From Neisseriaceae bacterium (lineage in GTDB: Bacteria > Pseudomonadota > Gammaproteobacteria > Burkholderiales > UBA11063), in contig DAHXMX010000017.1 in NCBI GenBank assembly GCA_027371515.1, forward strand, positions 1-12,983: DNA of 12,983 bases, given 5' to 3'. The notes below the pieces were generated by a model that searched no databases, was not told the origin of the DNA, and saw nothing but the letters and a program-made list of their open reading frames with translations. Below are positions 1 through 6,408 of this stretch, one piece after another (position 1 is the first letter of the stretch; every line of letters begins with the position of its first letter). The position numbers and the translations under genes were made by a program.

Positions 1-222
1 GGTAAGAATACCAAAACCGCTATTCAATCTGGAATTTATTATTCACAATTAGGTTTAATTGAACAAATGATTAAGCATACTAAATCTGAGTATAATTTTG
101 ATAAGGCGGTTATTATTGGAACTGGTGGATTTTCACATCTATTTTCTAATCAGCAGGTATTTGATCATTTAAGCCCTGAATTGGTATTACTTGGAATATT
201 AAAGATGCTTGAGCTAAATTGA
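1..222 (+). CDS. coaX: Type III pantothenate kinase, C-terminal fragment
   Basis: The frame is open from the window edge and ends at TGA 220-222, giving the last 73 residues. The enzyme phosphorylates pantothenate, the first step of coenzyme A synthesis, in the cytoplasm. The fragment carries the C-terminal signature of the CoaX branch of the ASKHA kinase fold: a run resembling 'A-[IM]-x-S-G-[IV]' followed by 'GLIEQMI', then 'VIIGTGGF' matching the family's 'VIATGG' segment, and a C-terminal helix with 'LVLLGILKML'. The catalytic N-terminal half lies outside the window. CoaX replaces CoaA in many proteobacteria and takes no CoA feedback inhibition, which is family knowledge. The next gene begins one base after the stop codon, so the two are probably cotranscribed and translationally coupled. 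Confidence 0.85.
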   Translation, partial: GKNTKTAIQSGIYYSQLGLIEQMIKHTKSEYNFDKAVIIGTGGFSHLFSNQQVFDHLSPELVLLGILKMLELN

Positions 223-223
223 A

Positions 224-1726
224 GTGATTGACTTAATTAATGAATATGAATTTTGGAAACAACATGAACGTTTCTTAAAAGTACCATTAGTAACTGAATC
301 ACCTCATTTAGCTACATATAATTTATCGACATTAGCTAAAACAGATATTAATAGTGCATATTATGATTTTTTGAAAGTAGAATTGGACGTAATTTATCAA
401 CTTTATAGTTATATTCAGGATATTAATAAATTACGTGAAGCAATAACTAATACAATTAGGCAGCATAATAGAGTTTTCTTACTTGGATGTGGTGCAAGTG
501 GGCGGTTAGCTGTACTTATAAGGCGTATGTTTGGATTGTACCATCCTAATTATGATGCATTGATTATTGCGGTTAATGCTGCTGGAGATACATCATTAAT
601 TAGATCGGTGGAGCAGTTTGAAGATCAAAAAGATTTTGGAGTTAAGCAGTTATTACAGCTTGGTTATACTAAAAATGATTTAGTGATTGGTTTGAGTGCA
701 AGTGGTGAATCACCATTTATTTTAAATGCCATTGAATATGTAAGGAATAATTCAGCAGTTATACCTTGGCTGATTTGTAATAATCCAAGTAATATATTAA
801 TATTACGTAATCCAAATCATATATTCAATCGTTTAGCAATCAATAGCCTTTGTTTAGATGTAGGTCCAATGGCACTTGCTGGTAGTACTCGTTTACAGGC
901 AACTACAGCGATGTTAATTGTGCTAGGGCTTGCAATTCAACCGACAATTGACATTAAATGTGAATTAGATGGTATATTTAATTATTTAAAAACTTATCCA
1001 TTTAATTTGATTTCACCATTAACTATTGTTGAAAGTAATATTTTAAAAAACAAAGAATATGTTTTATATCAAACTAATGACAGTATTCTTGGTTTAAGCC
1101 TACTTGCTGATATTACAGAGCGTTCACCAACATTTAACTTAATTCCATTTGAAAACCTTACAGCTTTGGATAAACAAGGCTATAGCCAGTTTTATTTGTC
1201 AATAGTTAATCAAGCAGATAATAAAACAGCATGGTATTATTTGCTAGGGCAGAATCCTATATGTCTTAATTGGCCTAATTTTCCACAGACAAGTGATGAA
1301 TATTTTTATGGTTTTGATATTAGTACTCAAAGTAATCGTTCAAAATACTTAGATAATAAACAATATAAATTTAATTGGTTTGTTAAGAATGATTCTCTTT
1401 ATATAACATTATGTATGCAAAACATTATATTGCCATTAACTAAGAATATATTACTTAATAGTTTAATTTATAAAATTGCTTTAAATATGCACTCTACATT
1501 AATGTTTGGTAGATTAGATTATTTTATGGGTAATTTAATGATTTCATTAAAGCCAAGTAATTTTAAACTAGTCGATCGTGCTATTCGTTATAGTTTATTT
1601 ATTCTTAATACTCAATATAATTTGCAACCAAGTTATAAGGATGTTGCAGATATTATATTTAAAGAATTGCAATATCTTAAAGCTAATGAATCAATAGTCT
1701 TAAAAGCAGTTAAAAAGTTAATATAG
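224..1726 (+). CDS. Double-SIS-domain protein related to MurQ etherase and glucokinase regulatory protein (GKRP-like)
   Basis: This 500-residue protein starts at GTG 224, one base after the coaX stop, with only a weak ribosome site. MurQ is about 300 residues with one SIS domain; here there appear to be two plus a helical C-terminal lid, the layout of animal GKRP. SIS1 has the sugar-phosphate loop GCGASGRL (88-95), QFED (131-134), GLSASGESP (156-164) and GPMALAGSTRL (214-224). SIS2 carries DITERSPTF (296-304), like MurQ's DASECPPTY. The lid has NMHSTLMFGR (421-430), GNLM (436-439) and SNFKLVDRAIR (445-455), as in MurQ. In a gap-free alignment the E. coli MurQ catalytic residue Glu83 becomes Met102, while Glu114 is kept as Glu133. 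In SIS2 the Glu83 position is Glu299. I infer a sugar-phosphate-binding regulator or an enzyme with altered chemistry rather than a standard MurNAc-6-phosphate etherase. No MurNAc uptake or kinase gene is visible nearby. Confidence 0.75.
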   Translation: MIDLINEYEFWKQHERFLKVPLVTESPHLATYNLSTLAKTDINSAYYDFLKVELDVIYQLYSYIQDINKLREAITNTIRQHNRVFLLGCGASGRLAVLIRRMFGLYHPNYDALIIAVNAAGDTSLIRSVEQFEDQKDFGVKQLLQLGYTKNDLVIGLSASGESPFILNAIEYVRNNSAVIPWLICNNPSNILILRNPNHIFNRLAINSLCLDVGPMALAGSTRLQATTAMLIVLGLAIQPTIDIKCELDGIFNYLKTYPFNLISPLTIVESNILKNKEYVLYQTNDSILGLSLLADITERSPTFNLIPFENLTALDKQGYSQFYLSIVNQADNKTAWYYLLGQNPICLNWPNFPQTSDEYFYGFDISTQSNRSKYLDNKQYKFNWFVKNDSLYITLCMQNIILPLTKNILLNSLIYKIALNMHSTLMFGRLDYFMGNLMISLKPSNFKLVDRAIRYSLFILNTQYNLQPSYKDVADIIFKELQYLKANESIVLKAVKKLI

Positions 1727-1740
1727 TTGTTAATATAGTT
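1717..1740. repeat. Perfect 12-bp tandem duplication across the convergent gene ends
   Basis: GTTAATATAGTT occurs at 1717-1728 and again at 1729-1740 with no mismatch. The first copy contains the TAG stop of the double-SIS gene (1724-1726). The second reaches into the ruvC stop codon (complement of 1739-1741). It looks like a small replication-slippage duplication and lies in the only 12 bases separating the two genes. I see no hairpin terminator here. Confidence 0.8.
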
Positions 1741-2218
1741 ATTTAATTTTAGTATTGCTATAGTGAATATGGGTGAGAGCAATTGCTAGAGCATCGGCAG
1801 CGTCTTTATTAGGTTCCTTATTCAATTTAAGTAGGTACTTTACCATTTTGGCAACTTGATGTTTTTCTGCATGTCCATAGCCTACTACAGATTGCTTGAC
1901 CTGTAGTGCTGTATATTCAGTAACATCGAGTTTGTTGATAACACAAGCGCTAATTGCTGCACCTCGTGCTTGACCAAGTAAAAGTGTTGATTGCGGATTA
2001 ATATTTACAAAAACTTTTTCAATGCATGCTATTTGTGGCTTGTATTCATTAATAATTTGATTTAGGCTTGTAACGATAGTGTAAATTCTTTTGGCTAAAC
2101 TTTCGTTTGATTGAGTCTTAATTACGCCTGAATTAATGTAACACGGGGTCTTAGCCAGCACTTCAATTATTGCAAACCCAGTATTTCTAAGGCCAGGATC
2201 TATACCAAGTATTTTCAT
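1739..2218 (-). CDS. ruvC: Holliday junction resolvase RuvC
   Basis: The 159-residue endonuclease cuts four-way DNA junctions symmetrically, working with the RuvAB branch-migration motor in recombination and repair. The RNase H-like fold is clear: GIDPGLRNTG at 5-14 with catalytic Asp7, IEKVF at 66-70 with Glu67, the family segment GQARGA (82-87), GYGHAEKHQV (113-122), and the C-terminal KDAADALAIA (138-147) holding Asp139 and Asp142. All four acidic active-site residues are present and the length is close to E. coli RuvC (173). An AAAAGGAAC ribosome site (complement of 2221-2229) lies just before the ATG. ruvA and ruvB are not in the window. The gene follows rep on the same strand after 50 bases and probably shares its transcript. 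Its stop is 12 bases from the convergent double-SIS gene. Confidence 0.97.
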   Translation of the reverse strand: MKILGIDPGLRNTGFAIIEVLAKTPCYINSGVIKTQSNESLAKRIYTIVTSLNQIINEYKPQIACIEKVFVNINPQSTLLLGQARGAAISACVINKLDVTEYTALQVKQSVVGYGHAEKHQVAKMVKYLLKLNKEPNKDAADALAIALTHIHYSNTKIK

Positions 2219-2268
2219 ATGTTCCTTTTATATCTAATGCTGAAAATAAATTTATTGTGTAGTAAATA

Positions 2269-4272
2269 TCAACCACCATTATATAAAAGCTTACGGATGC
2301 TATTTAACTTTTCATTTAATTCATCTTGATTGGTTATTTTTTGTTGATTACGTTTTTTTTCATCGATAACATTATTTTCACCAATTTCAGTAATAAAACG
2401 CGATCGTTCAGTTGTTCTTAATTCACCTGATGATTTACGTTGCTCACAATAACTAATATTAAGTTCAAGTTTTGCTCTAGTAATGCCAACATACATAAGT
2501 CGACGTTCTTCTGTTATTTTTTCATCACTTAATGAATCTTGATGTGGAATTATACCCTCTTCACAACCAATTAAAAAAACATATTGATATTCAAGTCCTT
2601 TAGCAGCATGTAAAGTACTTAATTTAACAGCATCAACTTCAACTTTATTGTGTTCATCTAAAATAGATATTAGATTAATCATTTGAATTAATTCAGTTAG
2701 ATTTTTATTATCCGTTAATGATTTTTTTTCAAGCCATTTAATTAACTGTAAAACATTTCCCCATTTTTTTTCAGCTATTTTAGCCGTTTCATATTCATAA
2801 AGATAATTTTCATAACGAATAGTATTTAATAGTTCATCAAGAATAGATTTTACTTCATCCTTATCCATTCGAAATTGTAATTTATTAATAAAATTCCCAA
2901 ACTCAAGTAAAATCTCACTTTTTGATTCATCAATAGATTGAATAAAACCCTCTTCAAACATAGCTTCAAATAATGATATTTGGCGATGTCTTGCATATTG
3001 AGATAGTTTTTCAATGGTTGTAATTCCAATACCACGCTTAGGGGTAGTTAATGTACGAATAAATGCCACATCATCATCTTGATTGTAGATTAGGCGTAAG
3101 TATGAAAGAATATCTTTAATTTCAGTTTTTTCAAAAAATGACTGTCCGCCAGAGATAGTGTATGGAATTTGTAAATTACGCAAAGCTTGTTCAAATACAC
3201 GAGATTGGTGATTATTGCGATATAAAATTGCACAATCTGAAAATCGAGCATTATTCAGTTTGTGTTTCATCATTATTTTACGACTAACAGCATCAGCTTC
3301 AGCTTCATCATCATGATAAGCCGTAATTTTAATAGCCTCACCAATACCGTAATTACTCCATAACTTTTTTTCAAATACTTTAGGATTATTTTGAATGACA
3401 TTATTTGCTGCTTGTAAAATGGTAGTACTTGAGCGATAGTTTTGCTCTAATTTAACTATTTTTAAATCAGAATAATCCATATTTAAATTGTGAATATTTT
3501 GTATATTAGCGCCTCGCCAAGCATAAATAGACTGATCATCATCTCCCACGGCGGTAAACTGTCTATTCCGGCTAACTAAATACTTAATCAAGCGATATTG
3601 ACACTCATTGGTATCTTGATATTCATCAATCAAAAGATATTGAATTTTTTGTTGCCAACGGTATAAAGCTTCCAAATTGGTTTCAAATAGTTCAATGGGT
3701 AGTTTTATTAAATCATCAAAATCCATTGCTTGATATGATTTTAATGTATCTTGATAAATTTGGTAAATCTTAGCATGTTCTAATTCAATTCCATCATTGG
3801 CTTTAGCTATAGCGTCATTTGGTGTAGTTAATGTGTTTTTCCATAATGAAATTTTTTGCTGTAATTCACGTATTAAAATTTTATCTGTAGTACATAAAGT
3901 ATCACTAATGATTTTTGCTGAATCAGCGCTATCAAATAATGAAAAATTTTGTTTATAACCTAAATGAATAGCTTCTTGCCTAAGTATCTTAAGTCCTAAA
4001 GAATGAAATGTTGTTACACTTAAGCCGCTACAATTAATACCAACCAATGAAGAACTTACTCGATCAGCCATTTCATTAGCTGCTTTATTAGTGAATGTTA
4101 TTGCAGTAATTAAGTGTGGAGCAATATTTCTAATTTTAATTAAATAAGCAATTTTTGTTGTAATAACTCTTGTTTTACCACTACCTGCTCCCGCTATTAC
4201 TAAGAGTGGGCCATCAAGATACTTAACGGCCTCTAATTGTTGTGGATTTAATTTTGCTAATAAATTTTGCAT
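2269..4272 (-). CDS. rep: ATP-dependent DNA helicase Rep (superfamily 1, UvrD/Rep)
   Basis: A 667-residue 3'-5' DNA translocase and helicase that removes obstacles and helps restart stalled replication forks. All SF1A motifs are seen in order: Q-motif LNPQQLEAV (8-16), Walker A GAGSGKT (28-34), motif Ia TFTNKAANEM (59-68), Walker B DEYQD (216-220), motif III GDDDQSIYAWRG (243-254), motif IV LEQNYRSS (275-282), motif V LSTLHAAKGLEYQYVF (551-566) and motif VI EERRLMYVGITRA (588-600). Length (E. coli Rep has 673) and segments such as NPKVFEKKLWS and ISGGQSFF favour Rep over UvrD or PcrA. The C-terminal tail is short and charged. The gene faces apaH across an 85-bp divergent spacer and leads into ruvC. 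No clear Shine-Dalgarno sequence precedes the ATG, so translation may start on a very short or weak leader. Confidence 0.94.
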   Translation of the reverse strand: MQNLLAKLNPQQLEAVKYLDGPLLVIAGAGSGKTRVITTKIAYLIKIRNIAPHLITAITFTNKAANEMADRVSSSLVGINCSGLSVTTFHSLGLKILRQEAIHLGYKQNFSLFDSADSAKIISDTLCTTDKILIRELQQKISLWKNTLTTPNDAIAKANDGIELEHAKIYQIYQDTLKSYQAMDFDDLIKLPIELFETNLEALYRWQQKIQYLLIDEYQDTNECQYRLIKYLVSRNRQFTAVGDDDQSIYAWRGANIQNIHNLNMDYSDLKIVKLEQNYRSSTTILQAANNVIQNNPKVFEKKLWSNYGIGEAIKITAYHDDEAEADAVSRKIMMKHKLNNARFSDCAILYRNNHQSRVFEQALRNLQIPYTISGGQSFFEKTEIKDILSYLRLIYNQDDDVAFIRTLTTPKRGIGITTIEKLSQYARHRQISLFEAMFEEGFIQSIDESKSEILLEFGNFINKLQFRMDKDEVKSILDELLNTIRYENYLYEYETAKIAEKKWGNVLQLIKWLEKKSLTDNKNLTELIQMINLISILDEHNKVEVDAVKLSTLHAAKGLEYQYVFLIGCEEGIIPHQDSLSDEKITEERRLMYVGITRAKLELNISYCEQRKSSGELRTTERSRFITEIGENNVIDEKKRNQQKITNQDELNEKLNSIRKLLYNGG

Positions 4273-4357
4273 ATTTTATGATACAATTAACGAGTTTTTA
4301 AGGTAGTAATTGTAAACGATGTAAATAATTTAGATTAATTAAATTTGTGAGATAGTA
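4273..4357. promoter_or_regulatory. Divergent intergenic spacer between rep and apaH
   Basis: This 85-bp AT-rich gap separates two divergently transcribed genes and so must contain, or lie next to, promoters for both. Elements resembling -10 boxes occur on both strands, including TACAAT on the plus strand and TATCAT on the minus strand, each near 4277-4284. I could not pair either with a convincing -35 box. The minus-strand box lies so close to the rep ATG that a transcript from it would be nearly leaderless. No terminator or operator palindrome stands out. Confidence 0.4.
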
Positions 4358-5170
4358 ATGGCACAATATGCAATTGGTGATATTCAAGGTTGTTATAAAG
4401 AGTTAATCAATCTAATTCATAAGATTGAGTTTAATAAAAATACTGACACATTATATTTGGTTGGTGATTTAGTTAATCGTGGATCTGAGTCACTTGAAGT
4501 ATTAAGATGGATTTATCAGCATCAAGATTCAATAGTAACTGTGCTTGGTAATCATGATTTTTATTTACTTGGACGATACGCAGGAGTTCTTGAGCCAGAT
4601 AGCCAAGAAACTATTGGTGAAGTGATTAATAGTGCTGATGCATCTAAATTAATTGATTATTTACGTAGTCGTCCATTTGTTTATCAAAATGAACAATTTA
4701 TTATGACTCATGCAGGTGTACATCCATTAATGGATATTAATACCTTAATGGAATTAAATAATTATGCTATGCGATATTTACTGAGTAATAATTACAAACA
4801 TTTTATATCATTAATGTTTGGCAATAAACCAAATATATGGTCTAGTGATTTAGATTTAGAAAAACAAATAAAATTTTTAATTAATTCATCAACCAGAATG
4901 CGTTTTTTAAATAGAAGTGATCTGTCGCTAGATTACAAATTTAAAGGAGAAATAGATAATTTATCAAATAAACTCATACCATGGTTTAAAGTACAATTTA
5001 ATCCAAGTATTAATAAACGAATTATTTTTGGACATTGGGCAGCGCTTGGTTTGTATCAAGATGAAAATGTATCTGCCTTGGACAGCGGATGTGTTTGGGG
5101 CAGATATTTAACAGCATTAAATATAGATAGCGGTGAAATAATCCAAGTTAAGTATAACAAACGTAAATAA
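4358..5170 (+). CDS. apaH: Symmetrical bis(5'-nucleosyl)-tetraphosphatase ApaH
   Basis: This 270-residue cytoplasmic metallophosphoesterase cleaves Ap4A symmetrically to two ADP and, in the family, also affects NpnN RNA caps. The calcineurin-like metal motifs are present: GDIQG (7-11), GDLVNRG (36-42), GNHD (64-67), THAG (117-120) and FGHWAALGL (224-232), followed by the ApaH-specific LDSGCVWG (241-248). The first motif reads D-x-Q rather than the D-x-H of E. coli ApaH, a change I recall as common in other ApaH proteins, so it is not evidence of inactivity. Length is close to E. coli (280). The ATG has only a weak GAGATAG ribosome site. The stop lies one base from the convergent dolP stop. 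The usual enterobacterial neighbours ksgA and apaG are absent. Confidence 0.94.
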   Translation: MAQYAIGDIQGCYKELINLIHKIEFNKNTDTLYLVGDLVNRGSESLEVLRWIYQHQDSIVTVLGNHDFYLLGRYAGVLEPDSQETIGEVINSADASKLIDYLRSRPFVYQNEQFIMTHAGVHPLMDINTLMELNNYAMRYLLSNNYKHFISLMFGNKPNIWSSDLDLEKQIKFLINSSTRMRFLNRSDLSLDYKFKGEIDNLSNKLIPWFKVQFNPSINKRIIFGHWAALGLYQDENVSALDSGCVWGRYLTALNIDSGEIIQVKYNKRK

Positions 5171-5171
5171 A

Positions 5172-5753
5172 TTATTTGACGGTTACGTATTCAAACAAAG
5201 TTAACACTTTTGATACACCATTTACACTTGCTGCAGCATTCGCAACTTCTTGACCTTGTGCGATTGTCACCACGCCAAATAAATACACCACATCATTGGT
5301 TGTAATTACTTTTACATCATTGCTATTTAAGTCATTAATATTAAGTAATTTAGCACGTACTTGTGTAGTAGTATACGAATCACGACTAATAGATGCAAAA
5401 GACTGTGGTAAACGAACATCCAGATAATTATACAGTTGTTTGACACCCGGCATAGCGCGAGCTTCAAAAGCAGCGCTTTCTTTCATAGCTTGAGTGGCAA
5501 CTTGTCCAGTTAATAATACACTTCCGTTATAACTATTCACATAAATATTACTATCACGATAGCCACTATAAATATTTTCTAATTTACGCTGAATGCTTTT
5601 ATCATCAAGCACCACACCTACGTTACGTGGGTCAGTAGCAACAGTAGCACCAGTGCTAGCAACTACAACAGCCCCCACAGCAACTGCAGCACAACCAAAA
5701 TTAAATAAACAAATCAATAAACTTAGATATAGCTTAATATTTTTTATGAACAT
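5172..5753 (-). CDS. dolP: Outer-membrane lipoprotein DolP (YraP), double BON domain
   Basis: A 193-residue lipoprotein for outer-membrane integrity; the E. coli protein supports BAM function and envelope stress tolerance. A short basic N-terminus and hydrophobic stretch (about 7-19) lead to Cys21 in FNFGC. The lipobox is atypical, with Asn at -3 and Phe at -2, but Cys21 sits exactly where DolP is acylated. It is followed by the small hydrophobic run and ATDPRNVG (39-46) typical of DolP. BON1 spans about 50-114, with GSVLLTG (77-83) and MPGVKQLYN (101-109). BON2 spans about 127-192, with DVVYLFG (154-160) and VNGVSKV (177-183). Length equals E. coli DolP within a few residues. A terminator for the upstream gene lies directly before it, so it needs its own promoter or read-through; I found no convincing promoter and no clear ribosome site. 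Confidence 0.93.
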   Translation of the reverse strand: MFIKNIKLYLSLLICLFNFGCAAVAVGAVVVASTGATVATDPRNVGVVLDDKSIQRKLENIYSGYRDSNIYVNSYNGSVLLTGQVATQAMKESAAFEARAMPGVKQLYNYLDVRLPQSFASISRDSYTTTQVRAKLLNINDLNSNDVKVITTNDVVYLFGVVTIAQGQEVANAAASVNGVSKVLTLFEYVTVK

Positions 5754-5763
5754 TTTAATCTAA

Positions 5764-5796
5764 TAAAAAACCTCACTAAACTAAATGTTTAGTGAG
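5764..5796 (-). terminator. Intrinsic terminator of the small secreted-protein gene
   Basis: CTCACTAAAC at 5772-5781 and GTTTAGTGAG at 5787-5796 form a perfect 10-bp stem with a five-base loop (TAAAT). On the minus strand the stem is followed by G and then six T residues (complement of 5765-5770), the usual layout of a Rho-independent terminator. It begins 14 bases after the stop codon of the upstream minus-strand gene, and the dolP start codon lies just beyond it. It is the clearest terminator in the window. Confidence 0.9.
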
Positions 5797-5809
5797 TGTA
5801 CTTAATATG

Positions 5810-6319
5810 TTATTTAAAGAAGCGTGGTGTGATGTAACTACTTGTATCGGTAAAATCACCGCTATTACTATAAATTATCTTACCATCAGGTTCGATAAAA
5901 ATATGTAATTGATAATTATTGTGACCATCTGATGTGTTATCATATAAAACACCACCTTTTTTTGCAGTTGCATTTTGCGCAATTACATATGGTTTTGAAA
6001 AAGCAGGAACTACAATACCAGTCCAGTTTGTATAAGTTTTTTTACCATTACTTCTACCTAGGGTAAATGTAATATAATCAGTTGAAAACATTGTTTCATC
6101 TTTTATATCGCCAAAACATTTTTCAGAATTTGCTGCTATTTGACCGCTACCAACTAATTCACCGCGTTTTTGCCATTTATGACTAATACCATCATTAATG
6201 TAATAAACTACTGACGAAGTTTGATTATGATAACATACTTTAAAATAATGTCCAGCAAATGAATTTGCCATAACACCAGCAGCCATCACCGTAAATAGTG
6301 CTTTTTTTCTTAATTGCAT
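5810..6319 (-). CDS. Small secreted protein of unknown family
   Basis: I do not recognise the family. The frame can open at GTG 6328, but AGGAG lies eight bases before the ATG at 6319 and would overlap the GTG, so I choose the ATG, giving 169 residues. A Sec signal peptide is clear: MQLRKK, a hydrophobic core, then NSFA with cleavage predicted after Ala22. The mature part of about 147 residues has two cysteines (Cys29 in KVCYHN and Cys68 in EKCFG) that could form one disulfide. It is rich in aromatic, Asn, Gly and Ser/Thr residues, with alternating patterns suggesting a mostly beta fold. There is no membrane segment, lipobox or enzyme motif. It has its own consensus-like promoter (6379-6407), a strong ribosome site and its own terminator (5764-5796), so it is probably a well-expressed single gene producing a periplasmic or extracellular protein. 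Confidence 0.75.
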   Translation of the reverse strand: MQLRKKALFTVMAAGVMANSFAGHYFKVCYHNQTSSVVYYINDGISHKWQKRGELVGSGQIAANSEKCFGDIKDETMFSTDYITFTLGRSNGKKTYTNWTGIVVPAFSKPYVIAQNATAKKGGVLYDNTSDGHNNYQLHIFIEPDGKIIYSNSGDFTDTSSYITPRFFK

Positions 6320-6324
6320 TATGT

Positions 6325-6337
6325 ACACTCCTTTTAA
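6325..6337 (-). promoter_or_regulatory. Ribosome binding site deciding the start of the secreted-protein gene
   Basis: The minus strand reads AAAAGGAG and then eight bases to ATG at 6319. The alternative in-frame GTG at 6328 overlaps the Shine-Dalgarno sequence itself and could not use it. The site therefore supports the shorter, 169-residue product, whose N-terminus is also the better signal peptide. Confidence 0.75.
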
Positions 6338-6378
6338 ATAACATACTACGCTAATACACTATATTATATATCCCCACG

Positions 6379-6407
6379 ATTATATACTATAAAAAAGATA
6401 ATGTTAA
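6379..6407 (-). promoter_or_regulatory. Sigma70-type promoter of the small secreted-protein gene
   Basis: On the minus strand TTAACA (complement of 6402-6407) and a perfect TATAAT (complement of 6379-6384) are separated by exactly 17 bases. Transcription should start near 6371-6373, giving a leader of about 50 bases before the ATG at 6319. The promoter begins two bases beyond the htpX stop codon. I see no terminator between htpX and it, so read-through from the rib-fmt-htpX run is also possible. Confidence 0.75.
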
Positions 6408-6408
6408 A

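Noticed and set aside
224..1726. Ordinary MurQ N-acetylmuramic acid 6-phosphate etherase
   Set aside because: The protein is about 200 residues too long, appears to have a second SIS domain, and the Glu83 position in SIS1 is methionine.
2244..2255. Palindrome AATAAATTTATT between ruvC and rep
   Set aside because: It is a short, purely A/T palindrome, expected by chance in such DNA, with no T-run or operator context.
2850..3035. Open frame of 61 codons on the minus strand
   Set aside because: It lies wholly inside rep in another frame, has no ribosome site and shows no family features.
4358..5170. Inactive ApaH because the first motif is D-x-Q instead of D-x-H
   Set aside because: I recall this substitution as frequent in ApaH proteins of other proteobacteria, and all remaining metal-site motifs are intact.
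6320..6328. GTG start adding three residues to the secreted protein
   Set aside because: The GTG overlaps the Shine-Dalgarno sequence; the ATG at 6319 is spaced correctly from it.
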